Of a stretch of 5,385 bases of DNA, positions 1 through 5,375 are shown piece by piece. The translations under genes and the position numbers were made by a program. The notes under the pieces are model-generated. The model did no database searches and was not told where the DNA came from. It was given only the letters and a program-made list of their open reading frames with translations. Position 1 is the first letter of the stretch. Every line of letters starts with the position of its first letter. Source of the DNA: Candidatus Izemoplasma sp. (GTDB lineage Bacteria > Bacillota_I > Bacilli_A > Izemoplasmatales > Izemoplasmataceae); assembly GCA_007116105.1 (NCBI GenBank), contig SKJA01000005.1:1-5385 (forward strand). The letters are read 5' to 3'.

Positions 1-861
1 AACGCTTTTGCAAAAGGACTCGCCAGTCGTAAATCGACCACTGTGGCGGTCATTGTGCCAGACATGTCTCGTGCTTCAATCGCCGAGATGATGAATGGGA
101 TTGCGGACATTGCGCGTGTGTACAAGTATCAAATCTTGCTTTACATTCTTGACTCTGAAGACATCAGTGAAGAAGACATCTTAAAAGAAATCGTCGCCGC
201 ACAAGTGGACGGTATTTTGTATTTGAACGATGAGGTCACCCCTGAACAATATCGTTTCTTACAAAAAGTCAAAGAAGAATACAGCATCCCCGTGGTCTTA
301 ACCAACACCATGTATCCAGATCACGACGACATTCCTTCTGTTTCGATCGATTATGAAAAAGCCGGCTATGAGATTACCAAACGTCTCATCGACGAAGGTC
401 GTAAAAACATCTTCATGGTTTCTACCGTCCGTAAATATATGGTCAATGACCTCAAAGAATCCGGCTATTTACGCGCCATCGAAGAAGCGGGTTTAACCCC
501 AAAAATCATGCGCACCTCTGGGCGCGTGTCAATCAACACCGAACATTTTAACGAATACTTCAAAAACCATAAAGTGGATGGCCTCATCGGCGTCCGTGAT
601 TCCATTGCGGTGTCGTTCATGAACGTAGCCCGCGCGAATCATGTGAAAATTCCAGAAGACATCTCTGTGGCTGGTTTCCAAAACACCAAATACGCCATTT
701 TAGCTCGCCCACAATTGACCTGTGTCGACGTTCCCATCTACGACATTGGCGCCGTTGGGATGCGTCTTTTGACGAAACTGATGAACCAAGAACCCATCTC
801 TGAACCCGAAGTGATCTTAGACCATGACATCGTGGTTCGCCAATCCACCCGCGAATTATAA
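1..861 (+). CDS. ccpA: Catabolite control protein CcpA (LacI/GalR family), 5' truncated by window edge
   Basis: Global transcription factor that, bound to HPr(Ser46-P), binds cre operators and represses or activates carbon genes in Bacillota; cytoplasmic. The reading frame is open from base 1, so 286 codons are present. The first codons (NAFAKGLASRK) match the hinge helix of LacI proteins. By comparison with B. subtilis CcpA as I remember it, about 49 residues of N-terminal helix-turn-helix are missing, giving a full length near 335, normal for the family. The rest is the two-lobed periplasmic-binding-protein-like core: IVPDMS, VYKYQI, QVDGILYL, IPSVSIDYE, and the C-terminal RPQLT...YDIGAVGMRLLTK block. 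The Tyr (codon 739-741) and Arg (763-765) of that block correspond to B. subtilis Tyr295 and Arg303, reported as corepressor-contact and CcpA signature residues, which is why I prefer CcpA over another LacI paralogue. Odd: GFQNT replaces the usual GFDNT at 673-687. The GTG at 43 is an internal Val, not a start. A terminator follows directly. Confidence 0.93.
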   Translation, partial: NAFAKGLASRKSTTVAVIVPDMSRASIAEMMNGIADIARVYKYQILLYILDSEDISEEDILKEIVAAQVDGILYLNDEVTPEQYRFLQKVKEEYSIPVVLTNTMYPDHDDIPSVSIDYEKAGYEITKRLIDEGRKNIFMVSTVRKYMVNDLKESGYLRAIEEAGLTPKIMRTSGRVSINTEHFNEYFKNHKVDGLIGVRDSIAVSFMNVARANHVKIPEDISVAGFQNTKYAILARPQLTCVDVPIYDIGAVGMRLLTKLMNQEPISEPEVILDHDIVVRQSTREL

Positions 862-870
862 CCACGCATG

Positions 871-900
871 AAGGCCTTCGTTAGCGAGGGCCTTTTATTT
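871..900 (+). terminator. Intrinsic terminator of ccpA
   Basis: A 10-bp stem, AAGGCCTTCG (871-880) against CGAGGGCCTT (885-894), contains one T-G wobble and closes a TTAG loop. The 3' arm runs into TTTTATTT (893-900). It lies 9 nt after the ccpA stop and ends right before the tyrS ribosome binding site, so it should separate ccpA from tyrS unless read-through occurs. Confidence 0.88.
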
Positions 901-908
901 AGAAAGGA
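901..908 (+). promoter_or_regulatory. Ribosome binding site of tyrS
   Basis: AGAAAGGA ends 10 nt before the ATG at 919 and begins immediately after the T-tract of the ccpA terminator. It supports the ATG at 919 as the start. No other in-frame start upstream has a comparable site. Confidence 0.75.
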
Positions 909-918
909 ATGAACCACT

Positions 919-2163
919 ATGCGCATCAGTGAAGACTTACGCATCCGTAACCTAATCTACGATGTCTCCGATGAGGCATTGCTCGAAAAACTCGACACCG
1001 AGACGATCACCTTTTATCTGGGTGTCGACCCCACAGGAGAGAGTCTGCATGTGGGGCATTTGGCCACCTATTTGATGGCTAAACGCTTAGTTGATGCAGG
1101 GCATCAACCAATCTTAGTGGTCGGTGGCGGCACAGGCTTAATCGGTGACCCCTCAGGGAAATCGAAAGAGCGTAACCTCCTGACGTTAGAAGAAACGCTT
1201 CGTAATGCGGATAAACTGGCAGCCCAAGTGAGAACCATTTTACCCAACGCTCACGTGGTCAACAATTACGACTGGCTCAAAGACATCAGTCTCATCCCCT
1301 TTTTAAGAGACTATGGTAAATACTTTAACCTCAACCACATGCTCGCGAAAGACTCAGTCAAAAGCCGTCTCGACTCAGGCATAAGTTTTACTGAGTTCAC
1401 CTATCAAATCATTCAATCCATCGACTTTTTAACGCTCTATGAGCGCCATGGGTGTACCTTACAAATTGGCGGTCAAGACCAATGGGGAAACATCACCGCA
1501 GGACTTGACTTAATCCGCAAAAAACACGGTCATGACACCAAAGCCTACGCCATGGTTTTTCCTTTAGTGACCAAAAGCGATGGCTCAAAATTCGGGAAAA
1601 CCGCCGGTGGCGCGGTGTGGCTTGACCCTAAACTCACCAGTCCATACGCGTTTTACCAATACTGGGTGAACCTTCCCGATGAAGAGGCACTCAAACACTT
1701 ATGGCAGTTTAGTTTTGCTTCTCACGACGCGATTCAAGCCCTCCACCAAGCAATGCAAGAAAGTCCCCATCTAAGACACGCCCAAAAAGCGTTGGCTTCA
1801 GAAATCACCCAACTCGTCCACGGCAGTGCCGGACTTGATCAAGCCATCATGATCACCCAAGCGTTGTTTGACAACCGTTTTGATACGTTGGATGGTCCAG
1901 CGCTTAAGATGGCTTTTGAAGGCGTCAAATCAACACAGATTACACCCAACACCCCACTGTTAGAGGCGTTGATTCAAGCGGAACTTGCCAGCTCCAAAAC
2001 CCAAGCCCGGACTTTAATCAAACAAAACGCCATCAGTGTCAATGGAGAAAAAGGATTTAACGAAGACACACCGCTGACTTTAGAACATTGTTTAAGCGAT
2101 CGTGTGATCATTTTAAAACGCGGAAAGAAAGACTACGCCTTACTTGAAATCACCACGCCTTAA
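919..2163 (+). CDS. tyrS: Tyrosyl-tRNA synthetase (class Ic aminoacyl-tRNA synthetase)
   Basis: Charges tRNA-Tyr with tyrosine using ATP, in the cytoplasm as a homodimer. The 414-residue product has normal length for bacterial TyrS. The Rossmann catalytic domain spans about residues 30-240. Tyr33 lies in YLGVDPTG. The HIGH motif appears as HVGH (44-47), followed by GLIGDPSGKSKERN (73-86). The tyrosine-binding region holds Tyr162, Gln166 and Asp169, then GGQDQWGN (184-191). The KMSKS loop appears as KFGKT (224-228), the form seen in Bacillus TyrS. An anticodon-binding helical region follows, then a C-terminal S4 RNA-binding domain (about 345-414) with SSKTQARTLIKQNAISVNG. No key residue is missing. 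It starts 57 nt after the ccpA stop, directly behind a terminator; there is no room for a T-box leader, which is common ahead of tyrS in Bacillota. Its promoter is not evident and may lie inside the end of ccpA, or transcription may be read-through. The stop codon sits in the loop of its own terminator. Confidence 0.98.
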   Translation: MRISEDLRIRNLIYDVSDEALLEKLDTETITFYLGVDPTGESLHVGHLATYLMAKRLVDAGHQPILVVGGGTGLIGDPSGKSKERNLLTLEETLRNADKLAAQVRTILPNAHVVNNYDWLKDISLIPFLRDYGKYFNLNHMLAKDSVKSRLDSGISFTEFTYQIIQSIDFLTLYERHGCTLQIGGQDQWGNITAGLDLIRKKHGHDTKAYAMVFPLVTKSDGSKFGKTAGGAVWLDPKLTSPYAFYQYWVNLPDEEALKHLWQFSFASHDAIQALHQAMQESPHLRHAQKALASEITQLVHGSAGLDQAIMITQALFDNRFDTLDGPALKMAFEGVKSTQITPNTPLLEALIQAELASSKTQARTLIKQNAISVNGEKGFNEDTPLTLEHCLSDRVIILKRGKKDYALLEITTP

Positions 2164-2175
2164 GCGTGGTTTTTT
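2152..2175 (+). terminator. Intrinsic terminator of tyrS, overlapping its stop codon
   Basis: A perfect 7-bp stem, ACCACGC (2152-2158) with GCGTGGT (2164-2170), closes a 5-nt loop CTTAA (2159-2163), followed by a run of six T ending at 2175. The last Thr-Thr-Pro codons of tyrS form the 5' arm, and the TAA stop lies wholly in the loop. It probably ends the tyrS transcript and isolates the pepV operon. Confidence 0.85.
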
Positions 2176-2186
2176 CCTCACTCAGT

Positions 2187-2203
2187 CCGCTTGCTTAAAG
2201 CGG
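2187..2203. repeat. Inverted repeat CCGCTT-N5-AAGCGG in the pepV upstream region
   Basis: CCGCTT (2187-2192) and AAGCGG (2198-2203) are perfect complements around GCTTA. No T-run follows, so it is not a second terminator. It overlaps the candidate -35 and most likely lies upstream of the transcription start, so if it works it would do so as DNA, for example as an operator. An outer, imperfect pair CTCAGTC (2181-2187) and GACTAAG (2216-2222) flanks it. Function is unknown and chance is possible. Confidence 0.4.
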
Positions 2204-2219
2204 TCAAAAGTGATAGACT
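2191..2219 (+). promoter_or_regulatory. Candidate sigma-A-type promoter of the pepV-trmB-M42 peptidase operon
   Basis: A -35-like TTGCTT (2191-2196) is separated by 17 nt from a -10-like TAGACT (2214-2219), with an upstream TG at 2211-2212 giving the extended -10 form TGnTA. A transcript starting near 2226 would have a short leader with the pepV ribosome binding site at 2231-2238. The -35 is weak (three of six) and the -10 matches four of six, so the call rests on spacing, the TG element and its position behind a terminator and before an operon. An inverted repeat and a cre-like sequence overlap it. Confidence 0.45.
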
Positions 2220-2230
2220 AAGGCCGATAA

Positions 2231-2238
2231 AGAGGTGA
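2231..2238 (+). promoter_or_regulatory. Ribosome binding site deciding the pepV start
   Basis: AGAGGTGA lies 5 nt before the ATG at 2244. An in-frame GTG at 2235-2237 falls inside this site and so cannot be the start served by it. This fixes the start at ATG 2244, three codons shorter than the longest open frame. Confidence 0.75.
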
Positions 2239-2243
2239 CCATC

Positions 2244-3593
2244 ATGGATTTTTTAAGTTATGTCAACGAACATAAGGAACGCATTCTTGAGCGGACAAAA
2301 GCACTCTTACGCTTCCCCTCAATGCTGGACCATTTTGACCCCAACAGTGCAACGCCCTTTGGTGAACCCATTGATGCGGCGCTTCGTTGGTTTTTGAAAC
2401 TCGCCCACGACGATGGGTTTGTGACCAAAAACATCGAAGGGTACGCTGGACACATTGAGATTGGCGAGGGCGAGGAACTCTTAGGCATCTTGTGTCATCT
2501 CGACGTGGTGCCACCAGGCGATGGTTGGAGCCACGACCCCTTTGACCCGGTCGTGAAAGACGACAAACTCTTTGCGCGTGGCGCCATGGACGACAAAGGA
2601 CCCACCATGGCAGCCTACATGGCGTTGTTGTTTTTAAAAGAACTGGGCGTGACCTTTGATAAACGGGTCCGGCTTATTTTAGGCACCGATGAAGAAACCG
2701 CTTGGAGAGGCATCCATGAGTATTTTAAAGTCGAAGAGATGCCGACGTTTGGCTTTGCGCCTGACGCCTCTTTCCCACTCATTTACGGGGAAAAAGGGCT
2801 TTATTCTTTCGATTTGGAAGGCAGCTTTCAAGACGACGCGTTGATCGAGTTTTATTGTGGTGAACGCTACAACGTGGTCCCAGATTATGCCGAATGTATT
2901 TTAGCGGTTGACCTTGAAGAACCCTTTAAGCAGTTCCTTTCTTATCACGGTTTTGCAGGCGATGTCAAAGGCAATAAATACAAAGTCTATGGTAAAAACG
3001 CCCACGCAATGACCCCTCATTTAGGCGTCAACGCCGGGTTCATTTTGGCGCAGTTTCTCAATGAACACCTGGACAACCCTTATCTAAAGTTCATCCAAGA
3101 AAAACTGGCCTTTGACCCTTACGCTGAAAAGCTCGGTCTTGAACTCTATGATGAAGAAACCAAGCATCTCACCTTGAATGCCGGGATTTTTCGCTACAAT
3201 AAAGAACAAGTGCTGATTGGTCTAAACATTCGTTATCCACGCACGTATGCGTTTAAAGACAGCGAAGAAAAAATCACCAAAAAAGCGAAAAAATATGGTC
3301 TTAGTTACCATTTCAAAAACAACATGCCGCCGCATTACACAGACCCCAACGATCCGTTGGTGAAAACCTTGCTTGAGGTCTACCAAGACTACACCCAAGA
3401 CGTGCAATCACAACCCTTTACGATCGGTGGAGGAACGTACGCTCGTGCTCTTGATAAAGGCGTCGCGTTTGGGATGATGATGCCAGGTCGCAAAGATGTG
3501 GCGCACCAAGCGGATGAGCATCTATTCTTAGAAGACCTCTTTTTAGGGACGGCCATTTACATGGAAGCCATCTACCGACTCACGCGAGGTTAA
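2244..3593 (+). CDS. pepV: PepV-type M20 zinc dipeptidase
   Basis: Cytoplasmic binuclear-zinc dipeptidase of the M20A family (PepV, carnosinase-like), which cleaves dipeptides with broad specificity and feeds the free amino acid pool. The product has 449 residues, close to the usual 450-470. The catalytic domain carries HLDVVP (85-90) with the probable zinc ligand His85 and Asp87, then GDGW. Asp116 in the MDDKGP motif would bridge the metals, Glu150-Glu151 in GTDEET are the catalytic base and a ligand, and Asp174 in FAPDASFP is a ligand. The lid domain has KNAHAMTPHLGVNA with His253, the residue that reaches the other lobe's active site. Near the C terminus IGGGTYAR (394-401) and AHQADEH (420-426) complete the site, with His421 the likely final ligand. 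Motif positions parallel Lactobacillus PepV as I recall them. It opens an operon: its stop is one base before the trmB ATG, and its last codons carry the trmB ribosome binding site. Lysine- and acid-rich with no signal peptide. Confidence 0.94.
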   Translation: MDFLSYVNEHKERILERTKALLRFPSMLDHFDPNSATPFGEPIDAALRWFLKLAHDDGFVTKNIEGYAGHIEIGEGEELLGILCHLDVVPPGDGWSHDPFDPVVKDDKLFARGAMDDKGPTMAAYMALLFLKELGVTFDKRVRLILGTDEETAWRGIHEYFKVEEMPTFGFAPDASFPLIYGEKGLYSFDLEGSFQDDALIEFYCGERYNVVPDYAECILAVDLEEPFKQFLSYHGFAGDVKGNKYKVYGKNAHAMTPHLGVNAGFILAQFLNEHLDNPYLKFIQEKLAFDPYAEKLGLELYDEETKHLTLNAGIFRYNKEQVLIGLNIRYPRTYAFKDSEEKITKKAKKYGLSYHFKNNMPPHYTDPNDPLVKTLLEVYQDYTQDVQSQPFTIGGGTYARALDKGVAFGMMMPGRKDVAHQADEHLFLEDLFLGTAIYMEAIYRLTRG

Positions 3594-3594
3594 C

Positions 3595-4227
3595 ATGCGT
3601 TTACGATTTGATAAAACCGCCAAAGAAAAAATCAGCCAACATCCCACCCTCATTCGCACTTATGAACGAGACGAAAGCGAAAATCTAACAGCCTATTTTG
3701 CACGTAACCACCCACTTGAAGTCGAAATTGGCTCAGGCAAAGGCCGCTTTATTTACACCAAAGCACAGACGCACCCCGAACACGATTTTTTTGGATTTGA
3801 GCTCTTTGACAGTGCGATTGTCAAAGGTCTAAACAAAACCATCAAACAGCCCTTACCCAATCTCTTGTGGGTGCGTGCGGATGCACAATACTTAAGCCGC
3901 TTTTTCGATCAAAACAGTCTTCAAACCATTTACTTAAACTTTTCTGACCCCTGGCCCAAAGCCCGTCATGAAAAACGACGTCTCACCCATCCGAGTTTTT
4001 TATCGCAATATGCGGCACTCTTAAACGACGAAGGGCATGTGGAGATGAAAACCGACAACCATGATCTCTTTTTTTACAGCCGGGACACCTTTTTAAGTGA
4101 AGGATGGACCCTAATGGAAGAGAGTCATGATTTACACCAAACCGACCGTCCAAACATCATGACCGAGTTTGAAGAACGTTTTTCAAAAACCGGTCCAATC
4201 TACTATCTTAAAGCTCGGAGGCACTAA
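3595..4227 (+). CDS. trmB: tRNA (guanine-N7-)-methyltransferase TrmB
   Basis: Transfers a methyl group from S-adenosylmethionine to N7 of guanosine 46 in the variable loop of tRNA; acts alone in the cytoplasm in bacteria. The 210-residue product is a single class I methyltransferase fold of typical length for Bacillota TrmB. Visible motifs are SAM-binding motif I EVEIGSGKGRF (42-52), the acidic end of strand 2 in FGFEL (Glu69), RADA (94-97), the family hallmark NFSDPWPKARHEKRR (115-129) with catalytic Asp118, KTDN (152-155), and the C-terminal TEFEERF (190-196) and GPIYYLKA tRNA/SAM-site motifs. No key residue is missing. The start ATG at 3595 follows the pepV TAA by one base (TAACATG) and is served by GAGG at 3586-3589, encoded in the last pepV codons, so translation is probably coupled. 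The junction with the next gene has the same TAACATG. Sitting between two peptidase genes is likely a matter of inherited gene order rather than shared function. Confidence 0.96.
   Translation: MRLRFDKTAKEKISQHPTLIRTYERDESENLTAYFARNHPLEVEIGSGKGRFIYTKAQTHPEHDFFGFELFDSAIVKGLNKTIKQPLPNLLWVRADAQYLSRFFDQNSLQTIYLNFSDPWPKARHEKRRLTHPSFLSQYAALLNDEGHVEMKTDNHDLFFYSRDTFLSEGWTLMEESHDLHQTDRPNIMTEFEERFSKTGPIYYLKARRH
4217..4221 (+). promoter_or_regulatory. Ribosome binding site deciding the start of the M42 peptidase gene
   Basis: GGAGG lies 7 nt before ATG 4229 and is read in the trmB frame as the end of two Arg codons, CGG AGG. An upstream in-frame ATG at 4169 would add 20 residues that are only trmB sequence in another frame and has no such site, so ATG 4229 is chosen. 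Confidence 0.85.
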
Positions 4228-4228
4228 C

Positions 4229-5293
4229 ATGAAAACACTGTATCAAGATCTTGTGAATTTACCAGGCGCACCCAGTTTTGAAAAACCTGTTCGAGACTAC
4301 ATGCGCAAAACGATGCTTCGCTACACCGAAGACATCCACCAAGACAAGTTAGGCTCCATCTTTGCGCGTTTGAACAAAGGCGGAGGCGTCAAACTCATGA
4401 TTGCTGGTCACATGGATGAAGTCGGCGGCATGGTGGTAGGCATCACCAAAGAAGGCCTCATTAAAATGACTTCACTCGGTGGGATGATGGGCAACGTGTT
4501 TTTATCCCAACGCATGAACATCCACACCGATGAAGGCGACATCATTCCTGGTGTGACCGCCTCTAAACCTCCTCATTTAACCCGTGGGGATGCCCCGGAT
4601 ACGAAAGTCATGAAGTTTGAAGACTTGTTACTCGACATTGGCGCCGACAACGAAGAACACGCCAAAGCGTTGGGTGTCAAGATTGGTCAACAAGTCATCA
4701 GTGAAAACCAATACACCGTCAGTAAAGACGGCAAAAAGATCTTTTCAAAAGCTTGGGACAACCGCTTTGGTGCCGGTATGGCGCTGGATCTGTTAGAAGA
4801 GTTGCATCAAGAACCACTGTCGTGTGAACTCTACTTAGGCGCCACCGTCCAAGAAGAAGTCGGTTTACGCGGAGCAGCCACCGCCGTTGGGATGGTCAAT
4901 CCCGACATCTTCATTGCCGTCGACGCCTCCCCTTGTGCGGATGTCTTCGGTGGGGATGAGGTCAGTGGTCATTTAGGCAAGGGCTTCTTAGTCCGTTTTT
5001 ATGACCCCAACGCCCTCATGCATCAAGGCATGAAACAACGGATTTTAGCGTTGGCAAAAGAACATGACATTGCCCATCAATTCTATCAATCGAAAGGCGG
5101 AACGGACGCAGCCCGCGCCCAACTACACGGCGACGGCGTCTGTGTGGCCACCATCGGCATGCCCGCGCGCTACATTCATTCCAACACCTCAATGATTCAC
5201 ACCGACGATTACGCCGCGGTGAAAGCGATGTTACTCGCCTTCATCCGCACCTTAAACGACGAGGTCTATGAGCAAATCAAGGCCAACGTCTAA
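4229..5293 (+). CDS. pepA: M42-family metallo-aminopeptidase (glutamyl aminopeptidase PepA / TET type)
   Basis: Cytoplasmic binuclear-metal aminopeptidase that removes N-terminal residues from short peptides; relatives form tetrahedral dodecamers (TET). The product has 354 residues, normal for M42. In order: AGHMDEVGGMV (59-69) with metal ligand His61 and catalytic Asp63; an inserted beta-barrel dimerisation domain (about 70-165) containing GVTASKPPHL (108-117); AWDNRFG (175-181) with the metal-bridging Asp177; VQEEVGLRGA (207-216) with base Glu209 and ligand Glu210; VDASP (231-235) with Asp232; SKGGTDA (288-294); and MPARYIHS (311-318) with the last ligand His317. All expected metal and catalytic residues are present. 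The symbol pepA here means the glutamyl aminopeptidase of lactic acid bacteria, not the M17 leucyl aminopeptidase; substrate preference (Glu/Asp or broader) cannot be read from sequence. It is the last visible gene of the pepV-trmB operon, one base after the trmB stop. Near its 3' end lies a cre-like sequence (5220-5233). No terminator is evident downstream. Confidence 0.93.
   Translation: MKTLYQDLVNLPGAPSFEKPVRDYMRKTMLRYTEDIHQDKLGSIFARLNKGGGVKLMIAGHMDEVGGMVVGITKEGLIKMTSLGGMMGNVFLSQRMNIHTDEGDIIPGVTASKPPHLTRGDAPDTKVMKFEDLLLDIGADNEEHAKALGVKIGQQVISENQYTVSKDGKKIFSKAWDNRFGAGMALDLLEELHQEPLSCELYLGATVQEEVGLRGAATAVGMVNPDIFIAVDASPCADVFGGDEVSGHLGKGFLVRFYDPNALMHQGMKQRILALAKEHDIAHQFYQSKGGTDAARAQLHGDGVCVATIGMPARYIHSNTSMIHTDDYAAVKAMLLAFIRTLNDEVYEQIKANV
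5220..5233 (+). promoter_or_regulatory. cre-like sequence (possible CcpA operator) near the end of the M42 peptidase gene
   Basis: TGAAAGCGATGTTA matches the cre consensus TGWAANCGNTNWCA at every position except 13 (T for C). It lies inside the coding region, about 60 nt before the stop and about 140 nt before the next gene's ATG. By a rough equal-base estimate, about 0.3 such one-mismatch sites are expected by chance in a window this long, so it is suggestive only. Confidence 0.25.
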
Positions 5294-5334
5294 GGCAATC
5301 GACACCCATCTAGCATCACGCACCACCACATAAA

Positions 5335-5347
5335 TATGGGACCCATA
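5335..5347. repeat. 13-bp perfect palindrome TATGGG-A-CCCATA upstream of the last gene
   Basis: TATGGG (5335-5340) and CCCATA (5342-5347) are exact complements around a single A. The one-base centre is too tight for an RNA hairpin as drawn, so a DNA-level role such as an operator half-site pair is more plausible than a terminator; no T-run directly follows. It lies 28 nt before the next ATG. The rest of the 82-nt gap (5294-5375) shows no clear promoter or terminator. Confidence 0.4.
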
Positions 5348-5360
5348 CGGGCCTAACATT

Positions 5361-5367
5361 TGGAGGA
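5361..5367 (+). promoter_or_regulatory. Strong ribosome binding site of the gene starting at 5376
   Basis: TGGAGGA is followed by an 8-nt spacer (ACTTTTTT, 5368-5375) and ATG at 5376. It is among the strongest Shine-Dalgarno sites in the window and is the main reason to call a gene start at the edge. Confidence 0.7.
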
Positions 5368-5375
5368 ACTTTTTT

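Noticed and set aside
715..743. TTGACC with a downstream CTACGA as a promoter for tyrS inside ccpA
   Set aside because: The -10 match is poor at any allowed spacing and the -35 lies in the conserved QLT codons; it also lies upstream of the terminator. A similar TTGACG at 769-774 has no -10 partner.
617..944. Minus-strand open frames over the ends of ccpA and tyrS start
   Set aside because: They lie antisense to clearly conserved coding sequence, have no recognisable domain and low-complexity translations, and one runs through the ccpA terminator.
2235..2243. GTG as an upstream start for pepV
   Set aside because: The GTG is part of the Shine-Dalgarno sequence AGAGGTGA that serves the ATG at 2244.
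2258..2514. Two overlapping minus-strand open frames inside pepV
   Set aside because: Shadows of the pepV reading frame; no ribosome binding site context or protein motif supports them.
2691..2710. AGAAACCGCTTGGA as a cre site inside pepV
   Set aside because: Three mismatches to the consensus within conserved coding sequence (the EETAW motif); expected many times by chance.
3222..3407. Minus-strand open frame of 61 codons inside pepV
   Set aside because: Antisense to the well-conserved PepV C-terminal domain; its phenylalanine-rich stretch is the complement of lysine codons.
4169..4228. Upstream ATG extending the M42 peptidase by 20 residues
   Set aside because: No ribosome binding site, overlap with the conserved trmB C terminus, and the extension does not resemble M42 N termini, which begin near residue M of MKTLYQDLV.
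5329..5336. CATAAATA as a -10 element for the gene at 5376
   Set aside because: No -35-like sequence occurs 16-18 nt upstream; the match is too weak to report as a promoter.
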